Assembly: GCA_016584305.1 (NCBI GenBank)
Contig: JACEEZ010001737.1
Span: 42,339 to 106,338, forward strand
Direction of reading: 5' to 3'
Length of the DNA stretch: 64,000 bases
From: Chionoecetes opilio
Lineage: Eukaryota; Arthropoda; Malacostraca; Decapoda; Majidae
A model generated the notes under the pieces. It saw nothing but the letters and a program-made list of their open reading frames with translations, was not told where the DNA came from and searched no databases. A program made the position numbers and the translations under genes. Of this stretch, positions 20,150-31,974 are shown in pieces. Positions within the stretch are counted from its first letter, which is position 1. Every line of letters begins with the position of its first letter.

Positions 20150-23100
20150 CACTGTAACAGATGAAAATACGGGAAATATCAAATGTTGTTCATGGAATAT
20201 AGCAGGGCCTGAAAGATAAAATACCAAGATAAAAAAAAAAAAATTGTTTTTTGTTGAAGTTTCATATTGTGTGGTTACTGGAAACTAAGACAGGGCCATT
20301 AAAAATCACTGTACCAGGTTTCTGTGTTTATTCCAAACCCCTTCTCGGCACGGTGGTGCACCGAGGGGGGTGTTTTGTGATGCTATCAAGTTGCCATTTA
20401 AAAAGAGTTTGTGAGAAGTTTTGACCTGAGTCATGAAAAGGGCAGATCTGGTTAATCTTGTCTTTCCTTCCCAAAGTGTTGTTTGGTGGTGTGTTATGTG
20501 CCTCCTGGAAAGATTCCCTTTATTATGATGTGTCCTCTGTTTGGATCAATTAATGCAAAGGTGACGGGAAATAGCCATGTGATAATGCTCGGTGATTTTA
20601 ATGCCCGAGTAGCCCCCACCTCCGTTGGCAGAAAAACATTGAGAGTGACTTTTTTTTAGTTATGTTGATGTGGAAAGATGCAACGCTAACACAATCATGG
20701 ACGAGTATTAATAGATATTTGTAAAAATAACTCCATGGTAATTGCAAATCACTTGTCACATGATGAGTCGAGATTAGGGGGAGATTTGTCGTAACAGAAA
20801 AAAGAAGACATGGATCTCAGAAATTGACTTATGTGTAGCAGGGAGTTTATTTTGATAGATGCTATAAAGGAGTTTTGGAAATTAGAAAAGATATTCAAGG
20901 CTCAGATCACGCCCCGCTTTGTGTTGATCAATCCTTTAAAAAAAAAATCCCTTTACGCATACCATCTCCGCTACTGTGGAGAGGGCCGCGAAGCTAGGCC
21001 CAGTCATACCTCAAGGTAAAGGAGGATAACATCTGTAGAAGTATTTCCTATAAGCATGTGGATATTGATAAATTTGTGTGACTTTGCTCCCCCCCTCCGA
21101 CCATGAGTGGCGAAGAAGCAGAGCAGTTATCAGATATTGTGAGGGAAAGCTGTACGATAATTGATAGAGTTGCGAGGTCGTGCAAGAAAAGTAGGCACGA
21201 TAGCAACAATACGAGCAACTGGGATAACGAGAATCCCCGATGGAAAAAGACTTATGGACAGTAATGACAATAAGATGATCTGGAAAGCGATCAATTGGAA
21301 AGGAGATATTTTCAAACGGAGGAAGCGGTGCAACCTGATGACTCTGAATTTAAAGGTACATTTTGATGAGCTATTAAACCCTAATGTGAATACTGTACGT
21401 GAACTTGAGAGTGTTTGATACGGCAAATGCTCCCTACATACCTGTGTTGGATGACCCGATATCATTTAGTGAGTTAGACAATGCAATGAAAAAGGTAAAA
21501 CATTAACAAGAGTGTCTTTGGTGTGTCTTGCAGGGTTTTACTGACACGGTTACCGGCAATGTGGTGTATTTTTTTTATTGAAATTTTTAATATGGGGTGT
21601 TCTTCGTGTGTTTTCTACCCAGTTTGCCTGGAACCTATGCTAAGCTCATTACGTTTGTTCAAAGGTGGTGACCAAACTAAATTGTGGAAACTACAGAGGC
21701 ATAAGTGTTATGGGATTCTTTAGGTAAACTTTTATGATGTGATAATTCTACACAGGTTACAGATGTGGGTGCTTCATAGATAAGTGTCAAGCAGGAGCAC
21801 AGAAAGGAAGGAGTTGTGTTGAACAGATTATGGCTCTTAGACTATTGATGGATTTTTTGGCAAAATGCAAGAAATGTAAACTCTACATTCTTTTTATTGA
21901 CTTTAGCAAGGCTTAGGAGGAGTGGGGCCGAGGGGAATTAAGTTGTTTTTATTAAACACCTTCAAACTCATTAAGGATGTGGTTTTTCTGTTTGAATTGT
22001 TTACAGCTTAATAAAGGCTTTTATAATACTGTAAGCAACGTAAGCATCCCTCAAGTCCCCCCCCCAGCCTTTACAATATTAACCAAATCAAGGGTTAAGT
22101 TGGGTGTTAAGAAGAACAGGGCCAACACCCCAACCAGTTTTTTGTCCCCTATTGTTTTTTTTCCCGCCCTGTACACGTTTGACAAAGCTGGTGGAGATGA
22201 AAAAATAAAAGCAGCCGTTCCCCCAAGCAAAGAAATGGCTTTTTCCTAGGGATGTTTACATTGGCCCCCCTTTTAATGCTGCTGGACGATTACTGGTACA
22301 TTCCCCCCCCCTAGCACACGTCCAACGGGAAAGTGGGTCAAGGAAAAAAGCCTTGGAAAGTTGTTTTTTTTATGAATTAACTGTGGATTAACATATGGGC
22401 CAATGGGTTTTTGGGAATGATAACGAAATCGAAAATTCATGGTAGTTCCAATGGTAAATTATGAAAAATGACCAGAACCATCCACCCCCACTAACTACAA
22501 GCGAGCTAGACATTAAAGTAAAATCTCACCCTGGGTAGTTTTTTTTATCTGTATCCCCTCTTTTTGGATTGCCCTGGTTTACCCGGGGACACCGTTGGCA
22601 AAGAACCTCCCAGTCCGCTCCTTGCACTACATGAGTTACAAGGACCCCTCCAAAGAAATTTTAAAAATTGGGAATACATTTTTCTATTTTTTTGTGGCCC
22701 TCAAAACAACTTCTATGGGTAAATGGGGGCGGCCCGTTTTTTTGTTATTTTTGTTTAAGAAAAAAAGTGTTTTCCCCATGCGTGCTGTTTTTTTGTCCGT
22801 CACATCATTACTGTACGAGCCTGGCGGAGACCGGGTTTTTAACAGAGGAAACCCCAAAAACTCCCATATTTAGTAAAATACAAATATGTTTTTTGGTTGT
22901 TTACACATGTTTATTAAGGGGTAAAGGAAAATACACAGTTAAGGCCCCCTACCTAGCCTAATGCCCTGTGGGGGTGGCGCAGAATCCCTGCCCCCAAGTT
23001 AACAGGGTCCCCTGTCGGAGGGCCACAAAAATGAAGACCTAACAATCATTTTCTAGTAAAAAAATTTCAGAAATGGCAAGACATTTGACATTGAGCCATT
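20150..23100 (+). pseudogene. Retrotransposon ORF2: endonuclease and reverse transcriptase
   Basis: IKCCSWNIAG near 20177-20205 is the usual endonuclease start. VIMLGDFNARV near 20580-20612 (broken by a frame slip) carries the GDFN catalytic loop. NYRGISVM near 21690, QAGAQKGRSCVEQIMALRLL near 21790-21845 and LFIDFSKA near 21889-21912 (first catalytic Asp) mark the polymerase. A weak counterpart of the xxDD motif (LLDD) lies near 22280 in degraded sequence. Confidence 0.7.
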
Positions 23101-23879
23101 TTTCCATTAATGTTTAAAATGAAACCCTTCCTGCGCCAGTAGAAAACCACAAACCCACGGATTTTGTGATTTTTTCCCTTAATAAAGCAATTATGTTTTG
23201 AATGGAAAAGTTATGTTGTTTTACCTTGAGAGGATTAAAGAAAATATTCCCCCCTTTAAATCAGCAAAGCCCCCCGGGGGAAAACCCCCCGCCCCCCCCC
23301 CTAAATAAAATGTTAAAAACATAATAGGACCTTGTTGTTAAATCCTAATCCTTCCTGACAGTAACAAACAATGAAGTTTTTTATTAATAGCAAGCAAAGG
23401 ATTCAATAATTATTCACCAGACTATTACTCCGAAGGTCCCCTTTTACTAGACATATTAGGAACTAAATGTCCTCTAAACCATAATGGTTGGGGGGGGAAA
23501 CAAGGAAGGTGGGGAGCAAGAAACCCTCCGCCAGAGCTTACGTTCAATTTGGGGGTACATGGGTGGCAAGGAAAGGGAGAATACCAGGGAACCCGAGCGA
23601 CAATGGTACTTTGTTAGAGCACGTGCCCCCCAGGGCTTGCTGACCTTCGGCCCCTTAGTTTTTAATGTTGGGCCTATAACCATTTGACTCCATGCAACGC
23701 TTGTCTTTATGAATTCCACCCCCCACTTATACCAAAAATTGTTGTGAACTTTATTGTACAAGGGCATTTAAAAGGGCACAAATGGATGAATAATAATTAA
23801 ACGTGTATATAGTTTTTTTTTGAAAGGAATTGTTGTGCCCTTTTTTTTTTGCTATACTTAAACCAAGTTAATCTATTTG
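21905..23879. other. Degraded consensus (zone 2, over the retrotransposon 3' half)
   Basis: Homopolymer inflation (CCCCCCC, TTTTTTT) starts near the LFIDFSKA codons. Traces of retrotransposon coding can still be followed (VKLGVKK...NTPTSF), showing that the underlying sequence was ordinary. Confidence 0.7.
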
Positions 23880-26800
23880 AAATGTGTTCAAATTGTTTGT
23901 TTTTTTCCCCATGTCATGTTTCCATTGTGGTTTTGAAATTTGTGTTTTTGTTGGGGTTTCATCATGAATTCCATGTTTGTCCCACCATGTTTTTGTATGG
24001 GTGTTGGAAAGGTGTTTTTTGTTATGGTGGGTTCCCCCCCACTGTTTTCCTGTGGGTTTTTTGCATGTGTTTTGTAAAATGGTGGTCCCCCCCCCCCCCA
24101 TTGTGTTTTTCCAATGGGTGTGGGGTTGAAATGGTGTTCCCAAATGTTTGGTTAGTTCATGTGTCCATAGTTTTTCCATGTGTTTTATTTTATGTGTCCC
24201 ATGTTGTTGTACCAATGGTTGGTCCCCCCCCCCCCCCCCAATGTTTTTTTCATGGTGTTTTTGTGTCATGTTTTTTTTCATGTTGGTTTTGAAAAATGTG
24301 TCCCCCATGTAAATTTTCATGTGTCCCATTTGTTCCATGTTGGTTGTTCATTGTTGTTCCCCCCCCCATGTGTTTGAAATGGTGTTTGGTTATGTTGTTC
24401 CCCCCCCCACCCCATGTTTTTTTTTCCCATGTGTTTTATTTTGAAATTGTGTTTTTGTAAATGTGGGTTCCCCCCCCCATGTGTTTGATGTGTCCATGGC
24501 GTCCCATTTGTGTTTTTTTTTTTTGGTAATGTGTTCCCCAGGTGTTTCTTGGATGTGTTTCCCCCCCATGCTCCCCATGTGGTATTGGTATGTGTCATGT
24601 TGTTTTTTTTGATGTGTTCCCACCCCCCCCCACAATTTCCATGCTTCCAATGTGGTTTGTATGTGGTTCCCCACTGTTGTTTTGAATGTGTCCACCCCCC
24701 CCCCCAGGCCCCTCCCATTGTAGGTTTTTGTGTATGGGGGGTTCCCATGGTGTTTTGATGTTGTCAGGCACTTTCCATGTGGTTTGGTAATGTGGTCATG
24801 TGGGATTTTGATGTGGTCATGGGCCTCCCAATGGTGTTTTGTATGTGTCCATGTTTGGTTTTGTTGAAAAATGTGTCCCCCAAAGGCCTCCATGTGTTTG
24901 GTATGTGTCCCCCCCCATGTTGTTTTTTGAATGGTTGGGGGTTCCCCAAGGCCACCTCCCAATGGGTGTATTTTTTGTAATGTGGTCCCATGGGGTGTTT
25001 GTTTTGAATGGCTTGAAGCCCCCCACACCAGGCTCCCCATGTGGGTTGTATGTGTCCCATGTGGTTGGAGTGTGGTTCAGGCTCCATGGTGTTTGTGTTG
25101 TGTCCCATGTGGGTTTTTGTTGAATGTGTCCCAGAGGAGGCCTTCCATGTGGTTGTTGTGGGTCCATGTTGTTTGTGGATGTGTTTCCCATGCCTCCCCC
25201 ACCCTGTTGTTTTTTTGAAAAATGTTTTGGTTTTTTGTATGTGGTTCCCCCAAAGTGGTGTTTTTTTTTTAATGGATGGTCCACCCCCATGTTTTCCCTG
25301 TTGGGTTTGAATGTTTGGTTTGTAACTGTTGGGGGTCCATGGTGTTTTGATGGTGGGCCCCCCCCCCAAATGTTTTCCCAATGTTGTTTTGAAATGTGTT
25401 GTATGTGTTTGTGTGGGTGGGGGGTTGTTTGAATGTGTCCCCCCACCCACCACTGTTTTGTTTTCATGTTTGTTTTGAATGTTGGGGTATTGTAAAATTG
25501 TTGGGGTCCCATGTTTGGTCCAATGTGTTGGTACTTGGTGGGTCCCAATGTTTCCATGTTTTTTGGAATGTGGTGTGTATTGTTCCCCATGTTTTCCCCA
25601 TGGTTTGGAATGTGTTTGGTAACATGTGGTCAACATGTGTGTTTTTTTAGTTGGGTGTCCATGTTTCCATGTTGGGGTGTGTTATGTGTCCCCCCAATGG
25701 TTGTCCCGTGTTGGAATGTTTGTGTTTTTGGTGGGGGGTGTTTCCCCATGTGTTTGTGTGTCATGGTTCCATGTGGTTTTTTTTGAAATGTGGGTTTTTT
25801 TATGTGGCATTGGTTTTTCCCCATGGTTTTGTTGTGGTTTGGGGTTGGCATGGTTGTTCCCCCCCCCACCCAATGTGTTTTTTATGTGTCCATGGTTTCC
25901 CATGTGGGGTGTTGTTTTTGTAATGTACCCCCCCCATTTGGTTTTTTTTGTTTTCCCGTTGTTTTTGACTGGTGTTTTGGGGGTGGGTCCCATGGGGGTG
26001 TTTTTTTTAATGTGGTCAATGGCCCGCCCATGTTGATTTTTCGAATGGTGGTTTTTTTTTGTGTCCCATTTTGTTTCCCGTGTTTTGTTAAAGTTGTTCC
26101 AATGGATTTAGGTTTTGATGTGTTTTTGCATGTGTTTTTTGAATGGTGTTTTCCAACATGTGGGGTGTTTTTTTAATGGTGGGTCCCCCCCCCCCAATGG
26201 TTCAATTGTGCTTGAATGGTGGTCCCCAATGTGGTTTTTTTTATGTGTCCCATTGTTTCCAATGTGTTTTGGGGTATGTGTCCCCCCCCGTTGTTTTTTT
26301 ATGTGTCCATGTTTCCCCCATGTGTTTTTTTTTGTTAGGGTGGGTGTCATGTTTTTATGTGTTCAGGTTTTTTTTCCATGTTTGTTGTTGGATATGGTGT
26401 CCCCAATGTTGGTTTTTTTATTGTGTCCCCCATGTTCCCACAGGTTGGTGTTTGTAATGGTGGGTTCATGTTGGTTTTTGTTTATGTGTCCAAAGGTTTT
26501 TCCAATGTGTTTTGTAAATGTGTTCCATGTTTTTCCATGGTGGTTTGAAATGTTTGTTCCCCCACACCATGGTGCCATTGTGTTTTTTGAAATGGTGGTT
26601 TGTTGGCAATAGGTGTTTCACCCCCCCCCCCATGCTCCTGGTTGTGTTGTTAATGTGTTTTTCCCCCCAAATTGGCCTCCCATGGTGGGGTTGTATGTTG
26701 GGTCCATGTTTGTTTTTGCATTGGGAATGTGGGTTGAAAATGTTGTCCCATGGCTCCAGTGGGTTTTTGTCCATGGTGTCCCATGATTTTTCCATTGTGG

Positions 26801-27330
26801 TTTTTTTTGTATGTTGAAAAACAAAATGCGTCCAATGTGGTGGTGGTTTTTTTTTTTTGTTTTTTTTTGTATGTGTTACCCATGCTTTCCCCCCTGTGTT
26901 TTGAATGTGGGGGTTGGTATGTTGTCCCCACCAATGTTTTCCCCCCCATGTGGTTTTTTTTTGTAAATGTGTCCCCATGCTTCCCCTCCACCATGGTGGG
27001 TTGAATGTGTTTTTGTATGTGGGGTCCACCACCCAATGTTTGTTGTTCTGGTGGGTTGTATGGTGTCCCCCCCCCCCCCCCCCCCCCCCATTGCTCCCAT
27101 GTTGGTTGAAATGTGGTTTTGTAAATGGTGGTCCCCCCCCAATGTTTTTTCCATGTGGGTTGGTATGTAGTTCATGCCCTTTCTCCCATGTGTTTGGAAT
27201 CTTTGTTATGGTGTTCCATGTGTTTGAATGGGTTTGGTATGTTTGGTTTCTGTTGGGGGTTTTTGATGGCCCCCAATGTTGTAACTGATTTGGGGGGTTG
27301 TTTTTCCTTTTTTTTTTTTTGTTTTTGTTT
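23880..27330. repeat. G/T-rich satellite array with C runs, about 3.4 kb
   Basis: A motif near CCATGTTGTTTTGAATGTGTC recurs every 20-30 bases throughout, often with GGCCTCC or a long C run between motifs, suggesting a two-part unit of about 50 bases. Run lengths are unreliable. Long frames on both strands (up to 304 codons) with extreme His/Thr/Pro or Phe/Cys/Val composition are by-products of the repeat and the homopolymers, not proteins. Confidence 0.75.
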
Positions 27331-27684
27331 TTTTTTATATGGTGTTCCCCAAGGTTTTTTTTTTTGTGATGTGTTTTCATGGTAGATTTTTTATATTTTG
27401 TTTGTGTTTATGATTATGTGTCCCTAATTTAATTGTTTTTTAAACAAAACCAATGATATGTATGGGTGTTTGTGGTTTTGTAACAATGGGACGCGTAACT
27501 AACATACAAATAAGTAACATTTTACACAGCCCATTGGTATTTTTGCCCCGCTACTACTTTAAGGAATGTATTTGGAATTAAATTTCATGGTTGGCAGCAA
27601 AAAAAAAAATAAATCCGTTTTCCCGTATTGTTTTTGTCGTTGTATATTGGGTGTTTACCCTATTTACATGTTTTTTCTGTTTTA

Positions 27685-28567
27685 CTAGCCGCAAAGCGCC
27701 CCCCGCCCCCTCCATGGGCGGAACTTTTTTTGGCCCTAGCTTGCCTGCGGAACGGCTCTTGTGGGGCCACCTTTTCCGCCGCACCCCCAAACACCTGTTT
27801 GTTTTTTGGGTAGGGGAAGGACCCCCCCCCCCCGGCCCACCAAAACCCAGACTCTCCAGAATAGCCACCCCTTGTCCCCTAAACCCTGTCCTGAAATCAT
27901 GGGGGATTGTAGAATATAATGTTTATTACGACCCCAAAACCCCATTACACCAAATCACCCCCCAAATCCATTCACTTTCATCCCATTTAACCCACACCCC
28001 CCCCCCACCCATTTTCCACCCACTCAACCCCTATAAACCCCCATCGCCCACACCCACACCCAATCCCAACTCACCCATAAACCATCGCACCACAACACCC
28101 ATTTGGTAACTCCACGTCCCCCACCCCCCCACCTATTCACACTAAACTCCCATCAACCCATTTCACTCCACCCCATCACCCCACACCCATTAAAGCCCCA
28201 TCCAACCCCACCCCATTCAAACGGTTGTGCATCAACCCCATTAAACCCTACATCCAAGGTTTTCCCTCCAAATTCCCTCGCAACTCAAACCACATTTTTT
28301 TTTTTCATAATTCCCCTGCTAAAATTAAAGGGCCCTCTAAAAAAAAAAAAAAAAAAAAAAAAAAGTGGATCGGAATTCTTTTTAAGGGTTCCCCTTGGGC
28401 CTTTTTAATACTTTCGTCCTGGTCCCGAAAGGCCTGGTTTTTTCCCAAAACTTGTAGCCCATATGAGGGGATTCCGCCACAAGGGGGCCGGCACCTATCC
28501 GCCGGAAACGAGAACCCCCCCCAGAACCCACCCACACTTTTTACAAACTTTATAATTATTACATAGA
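27685..28567 (-). mobile_element. Helitron-like element, degraded copy
   Basis: On the minus strand it starts TCTATGTAATAATTATAAAG and ends GCTTTGCGGCTAG before T, an exact CTAG-T Helitron terminus. Its interior follows that of the clean copy at 58522-59203: the C-rich CCCATTCACC-type tract, CTGAAATCATGG, and GCCACAAGGGGGCCGG versus GCCACGGGGGGCCGG. No helicase is encoded. Run lengths are inflated. Confidence 0.6.
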
Positions 28568-30845
28568 TAAATTAAATCATATATCTATTTTTTTGGGTCC
28601 CCAATTAAAACTAACAGGGGGGTTTCCCGTGTATCGAGCATTTCGATAATTCCCCGAGGAAATCACCCGATTGGGATACGAGAATGTTGTAATTTTAATG
28701 GTTCCCCCCTATTTCAATTTATAATCTAACACGAGAAATCGAAAATCCCATGTGTGTTTAGACATTCAAACCTGGGGTGAAGTTAACAAAATTACCAAAG
28801 GGTAATTTACTAAAGTAAATTTACAAGTTTTATTTTAACTAAAATTATAAACATTTACCTGACCCGTAACACATAAACATTGGAAAAATTTTCCTTAAGG
28901 TTGTTTAAGCGATAAAATGAAATCCTGAAAAAAATAAACCGTGCCAGACCCCTGGGGCCAACGACCTGCCCCTGTTTCCGAGGACTTGGGTTAAATTGGA
29001 GCAGAGGGTAGTGAAGTCCCCTTTCCATTGGTCTCCCACCGGGGGGGGGGGGGGATTTAATTTAAATTTTTTTGGTAATGCCTAAATGAAATAAAATCAT
29101 GTCACTCCTCCTTAGGTGAATGTAGAACAATCTGGGATTGCATTCCATAACTCTATGGAGTAACAGAGATGAAATACAAAGCAAAGGGACTTCCATCCAC
29201 GTCTGGCCCAATGCACCGGCCCCCCCTTTTGGGGGTAAAGCCAGCAGCCAACAGCAGCAAGCAGCATGAGCCCCCCACCCACATGAAGCCCCGTTGAGGT
29301 TTGTGGATATTTAACAACCCATGAAACCAAGGTGAGACAAATAGGATTTTGTTCCCTTTTTTGGTAACAATATTTTTAGTAAGGGGAGGCGAAGAACCCC
29401 TTGAAAGGCACATTCCCCCTAATGAAATCCACCTAGGGTGGGAATATCCTATGGTGGGGACTGTCCCACAGGCGTGGGCGGCCCTGACCTGGTCCCTTTC
29501 AGGAAGGGCCAGGTGTTGGGGAGGGCGGAATGAACGGCGGGTTTTTTTTTTTACTACAACAGTTGTTGAAAGTGGCGGTGCGCCGGCTGAAGCCGCCCAC
29601 GGTCAAAAGGTTTTGGGGCCCAAGGAATTTTAAAAACCCGTCTTTTATTACTCGTTAAATTAATACACTTAGAGTGATTATGGTTTGGGGGGGTGGGATT
29701 GTTATTTACACGTGTCCCCACCCCCCCCCACCATTGATACCCCCTATAATCATGTAGCAACCGAAATGGGTTTTCCAACCACCCCTGTAAAATTAAGGGG
29801 TGGGGATTTTAAAGATTGGTGTATGAAGTGAGGCCCGCGAAATGCCGGGGGCAGGCAAGTGGAAATTGGGGAGAAAAAATTTCCCTTGCCACGGGGGGCC
29901 CGCCCCCCCTGTACCGAATATTTTCACTATTTTCCACCCCACCATCAAACACCTTCTAACCACCAAACAAAAAAACAACTAAGCAAACACAGGCCCTTCC
30001 TTTACTTTTATTTCCTTACTATCTGAGTTACATTTTAAAAGACTCCCTTAAGAAAAACGCAAGCATTCCCAAATAAAAACAACGAGAATTTTAGTTTTTT
30101 ATTTTGAGGAATGACCGGGGGGGACCCACGGGCCGGAAAGAGAGTGCAAGTCCCCCCTGGCCACACTGGCCATTCCTAGCCCGGGAAAAAAACTATGTCC
30201 TCCGCTGACCCCTTGTGGGAGAATTGGTCCCCGAAGAAAGTTTTTAAAAACAGTTGTTTTTTTTTTATAATCATTGGGCCCTGGTGACTGGATGTGAAGG
30301 AGCCTTTGATTGACATCCCCATTTTTATGGTTTTTTGTTTTTAATTAATGGGGTGCCCAGGTTTATGGTAAATTTGTTTTTTTTGTTGTGCCTATTTTTT
30401 TCTTCTTTCCAGAAATGTTTTTTTTTTTTTCTACAGACAGGTTAAGTACAGTGGGGTAAGGGTAAATTATATGGACGCTGTGGGGGTGGTGGGGTTTTTG
30501 TTTTGTGTTTGCCTAATAGTTTTTTTTTTAAATTTTTAGGCCTTTTGAAAAAACAGTTTTTGTTTTTTTTTTGGTTTTTTTGTTTTTTAATTTGATGGGG
30601 GGTCCCCCCCGTGGAACCCAACCGTATATTTTTTTATATACCATTAGTTGTTTATGTGTTTGTTTTTGTTTTTCCGTGTGTATACGAGGCAAAATTTTCG
30701 CTTTTTACGAGTACTGGCCCCCCCAGGGGTGGGGTACCTCAAAAACTGCTTTCGTAAAAAGGAAAAAATTCCTTCCGGTGACAAGCCTCCCTCCCTGTCC
30801 AACTAACCTAATAACCCCCACATATTGGGGTCCCCCCCCCTTTTA
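28568..30845. other. Degraded consensus (zone 2 continued), nothing supported
   Basis: Mixed normal and homopolymer-inflated text. I see no domain, splice structure or element ends that I can defend. Confidence 0.5.
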
Positions 30846-30867
30846 AGTTACATGTTTAAGAAAGAAA

Positions 30868-30985
30868 CGCAGCATTCATCCACTTATCGATACGTCTTTC
30901 ATTTCTTATGATAGTGGTTATAATTTTTTCCTTTTGAGATTTAAAAGAAGAAATGTATTGATAAGTGGATGAATGCTGCGTCACA
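30868..30985. repeat. Inverted repeat of about 33 bp (small hairpin element)
   Basis: GCAGCATTCATCCACTTATC at 30870 pairs with GATAAGTGGATGAATGCTGC near 30959-30979, with further pairing inward (GATACGTCTTTCATTT against AGAAATGTATT). It probably forms one end of the repeat that continues to 31105. Confidence 0.7.
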
Positions 30986-31105
30986 TACGTCACACTGACA
31001 TTCATCAATATATCTCACGATAGACCATAAATTAGTTATCATTATCACCCTTTAAGATTAAAAGGAAAGATTTCAAAAGTGCCTTAAATTCCATATCAGT
31101 GTAAA
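30985..31105 (-). repeat. Dispersed repeat, copy 2
   Basis: Reverse complement aligns with 18970-19095 (CCTTTTAATCTTAAAGGGT core). Confidence 0.6.
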
Positions 31106-31507
31106 ACCTAAATCTGGCAGTGATTCAGGTGGGAATGAACAGGATTTAATTTAGTTCATGAGCTATCTGAGATTCTGGTTCCCTTTCTCCCTGGTTTTAA
31201 ATTGTTCTTTGATTATAACTAATGATAATAGTTTATTATTTGATTATGAGAGATCAACACACATCAGTTACTGGAAGATGCATAATATAAACAGGTCAAG
31301 TACGCCTAATAACTGAAACCTTATTATCATCTTGTTTCCTTCTGGTGGTCAGTCAGTCAGGGATTGTTTAAGTAGCTAAAACTTTATATAAGCTAATTTT
31401 AATCAAGTAAACTGAACACAATAGTCTACCAATAATCAATAGAATAATCAGTCAAATGTGTAATAGTCTACCTCATTTTAATCAAGTAAACTGAACACAA
31501 TAGTCAC

Positions 31508-31669
31508 CTCATGATAGGAACGCTGCAGGCCGCTCCGTCAAGGCAGAGGTGTGTGACATCCGCCTCTTCAGTTGCTGCTACATTGCGGTGAAGCAAGAGA
31601 CGTCCTCCCACATCAGCACGCTGGAGGATGCCACGCTGTACACGACACACAACGGCGGGACACACTGGC
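31508..31669 (-). other. Candidate protein-coding exon (host or element), 162 bases
   Basis: On the minus strand TTCTCTTCCAG precedes the segment and GAG|GTGACT follows it, plausible acceptor and donor sites. The 54-codon frame VCPAVVCRVQRGILQRADVG...LCLDGAACSVPIM is open and clearly more GC-rich than its surroundings. I recognise no family. It lies in a clean island between degraded zones. Confidence 0.35.
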
Positions 31670-31761
31670 CTGGAAGAGAATTTTTTATTTAGCCAAGATG
31701 CATGCACTCATAATATAAGCTCCTGTTTGATAAGAGTGCTGCTTTTTGTGGAATGTCTCTC

Positions 31762-31974
31762 TTAGCCCCTTCACACCCAGATCTTTCCTTGGCTATAAAA
31801 AATTGTATGTTGTCGAGCCATGAAATTACAAAAAGGAACTGAATATACCAAATTAGTTAGTCGACAAGGATATTTAACAGGTCATATCTATAAAATATTG
31901 CTTATATTCACTAAAAATCATCTAATGGTGGCAAAATTACAATGGAAATTACGCTCTGGGTCTCAAGGGGTTAA
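31762..31974 (+). mobile_element. piggyBac-like MITE, copy 2
   Basis: TTAGCCCCTTCACACCCAGA ... TGGGTCTCAAGGGGTTAA. The ends are inverted (CCCCTTCACACCCAGA against CCCCTTGAGACCCAGA) and lie at TTAG/TTAA, as expected for the TTAA-specific piggyBac group. The interior matches copies 1 and 3. Confidence 0.75.

Larger units (their letters stand above)
19267..23100 (+). mobile_element. Non-LTR retrotransposon (L1/CR1-type), decayed
   Basis: Order of parts: a GC-rich leader with CTGCGCATGCGCAG, an ORF1 with coiled coil, an apurinic endonuclease and a reverse transcriptase, all on the plus strand. The part beyond about 21905 is homopolymer-degraded, so the 3' end is approximate. Frameshifts and stops occur throughout. 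Confidence 0.75.

Noticed and set aside
24390..27380. Long minus-strand frames (up to 304 codons) rich in His, Thr, Lys and Gly
   Set aside because: They follow a G/T-rich satellite and C runs; both strands are open, and there is no start context, domain or splice structure.
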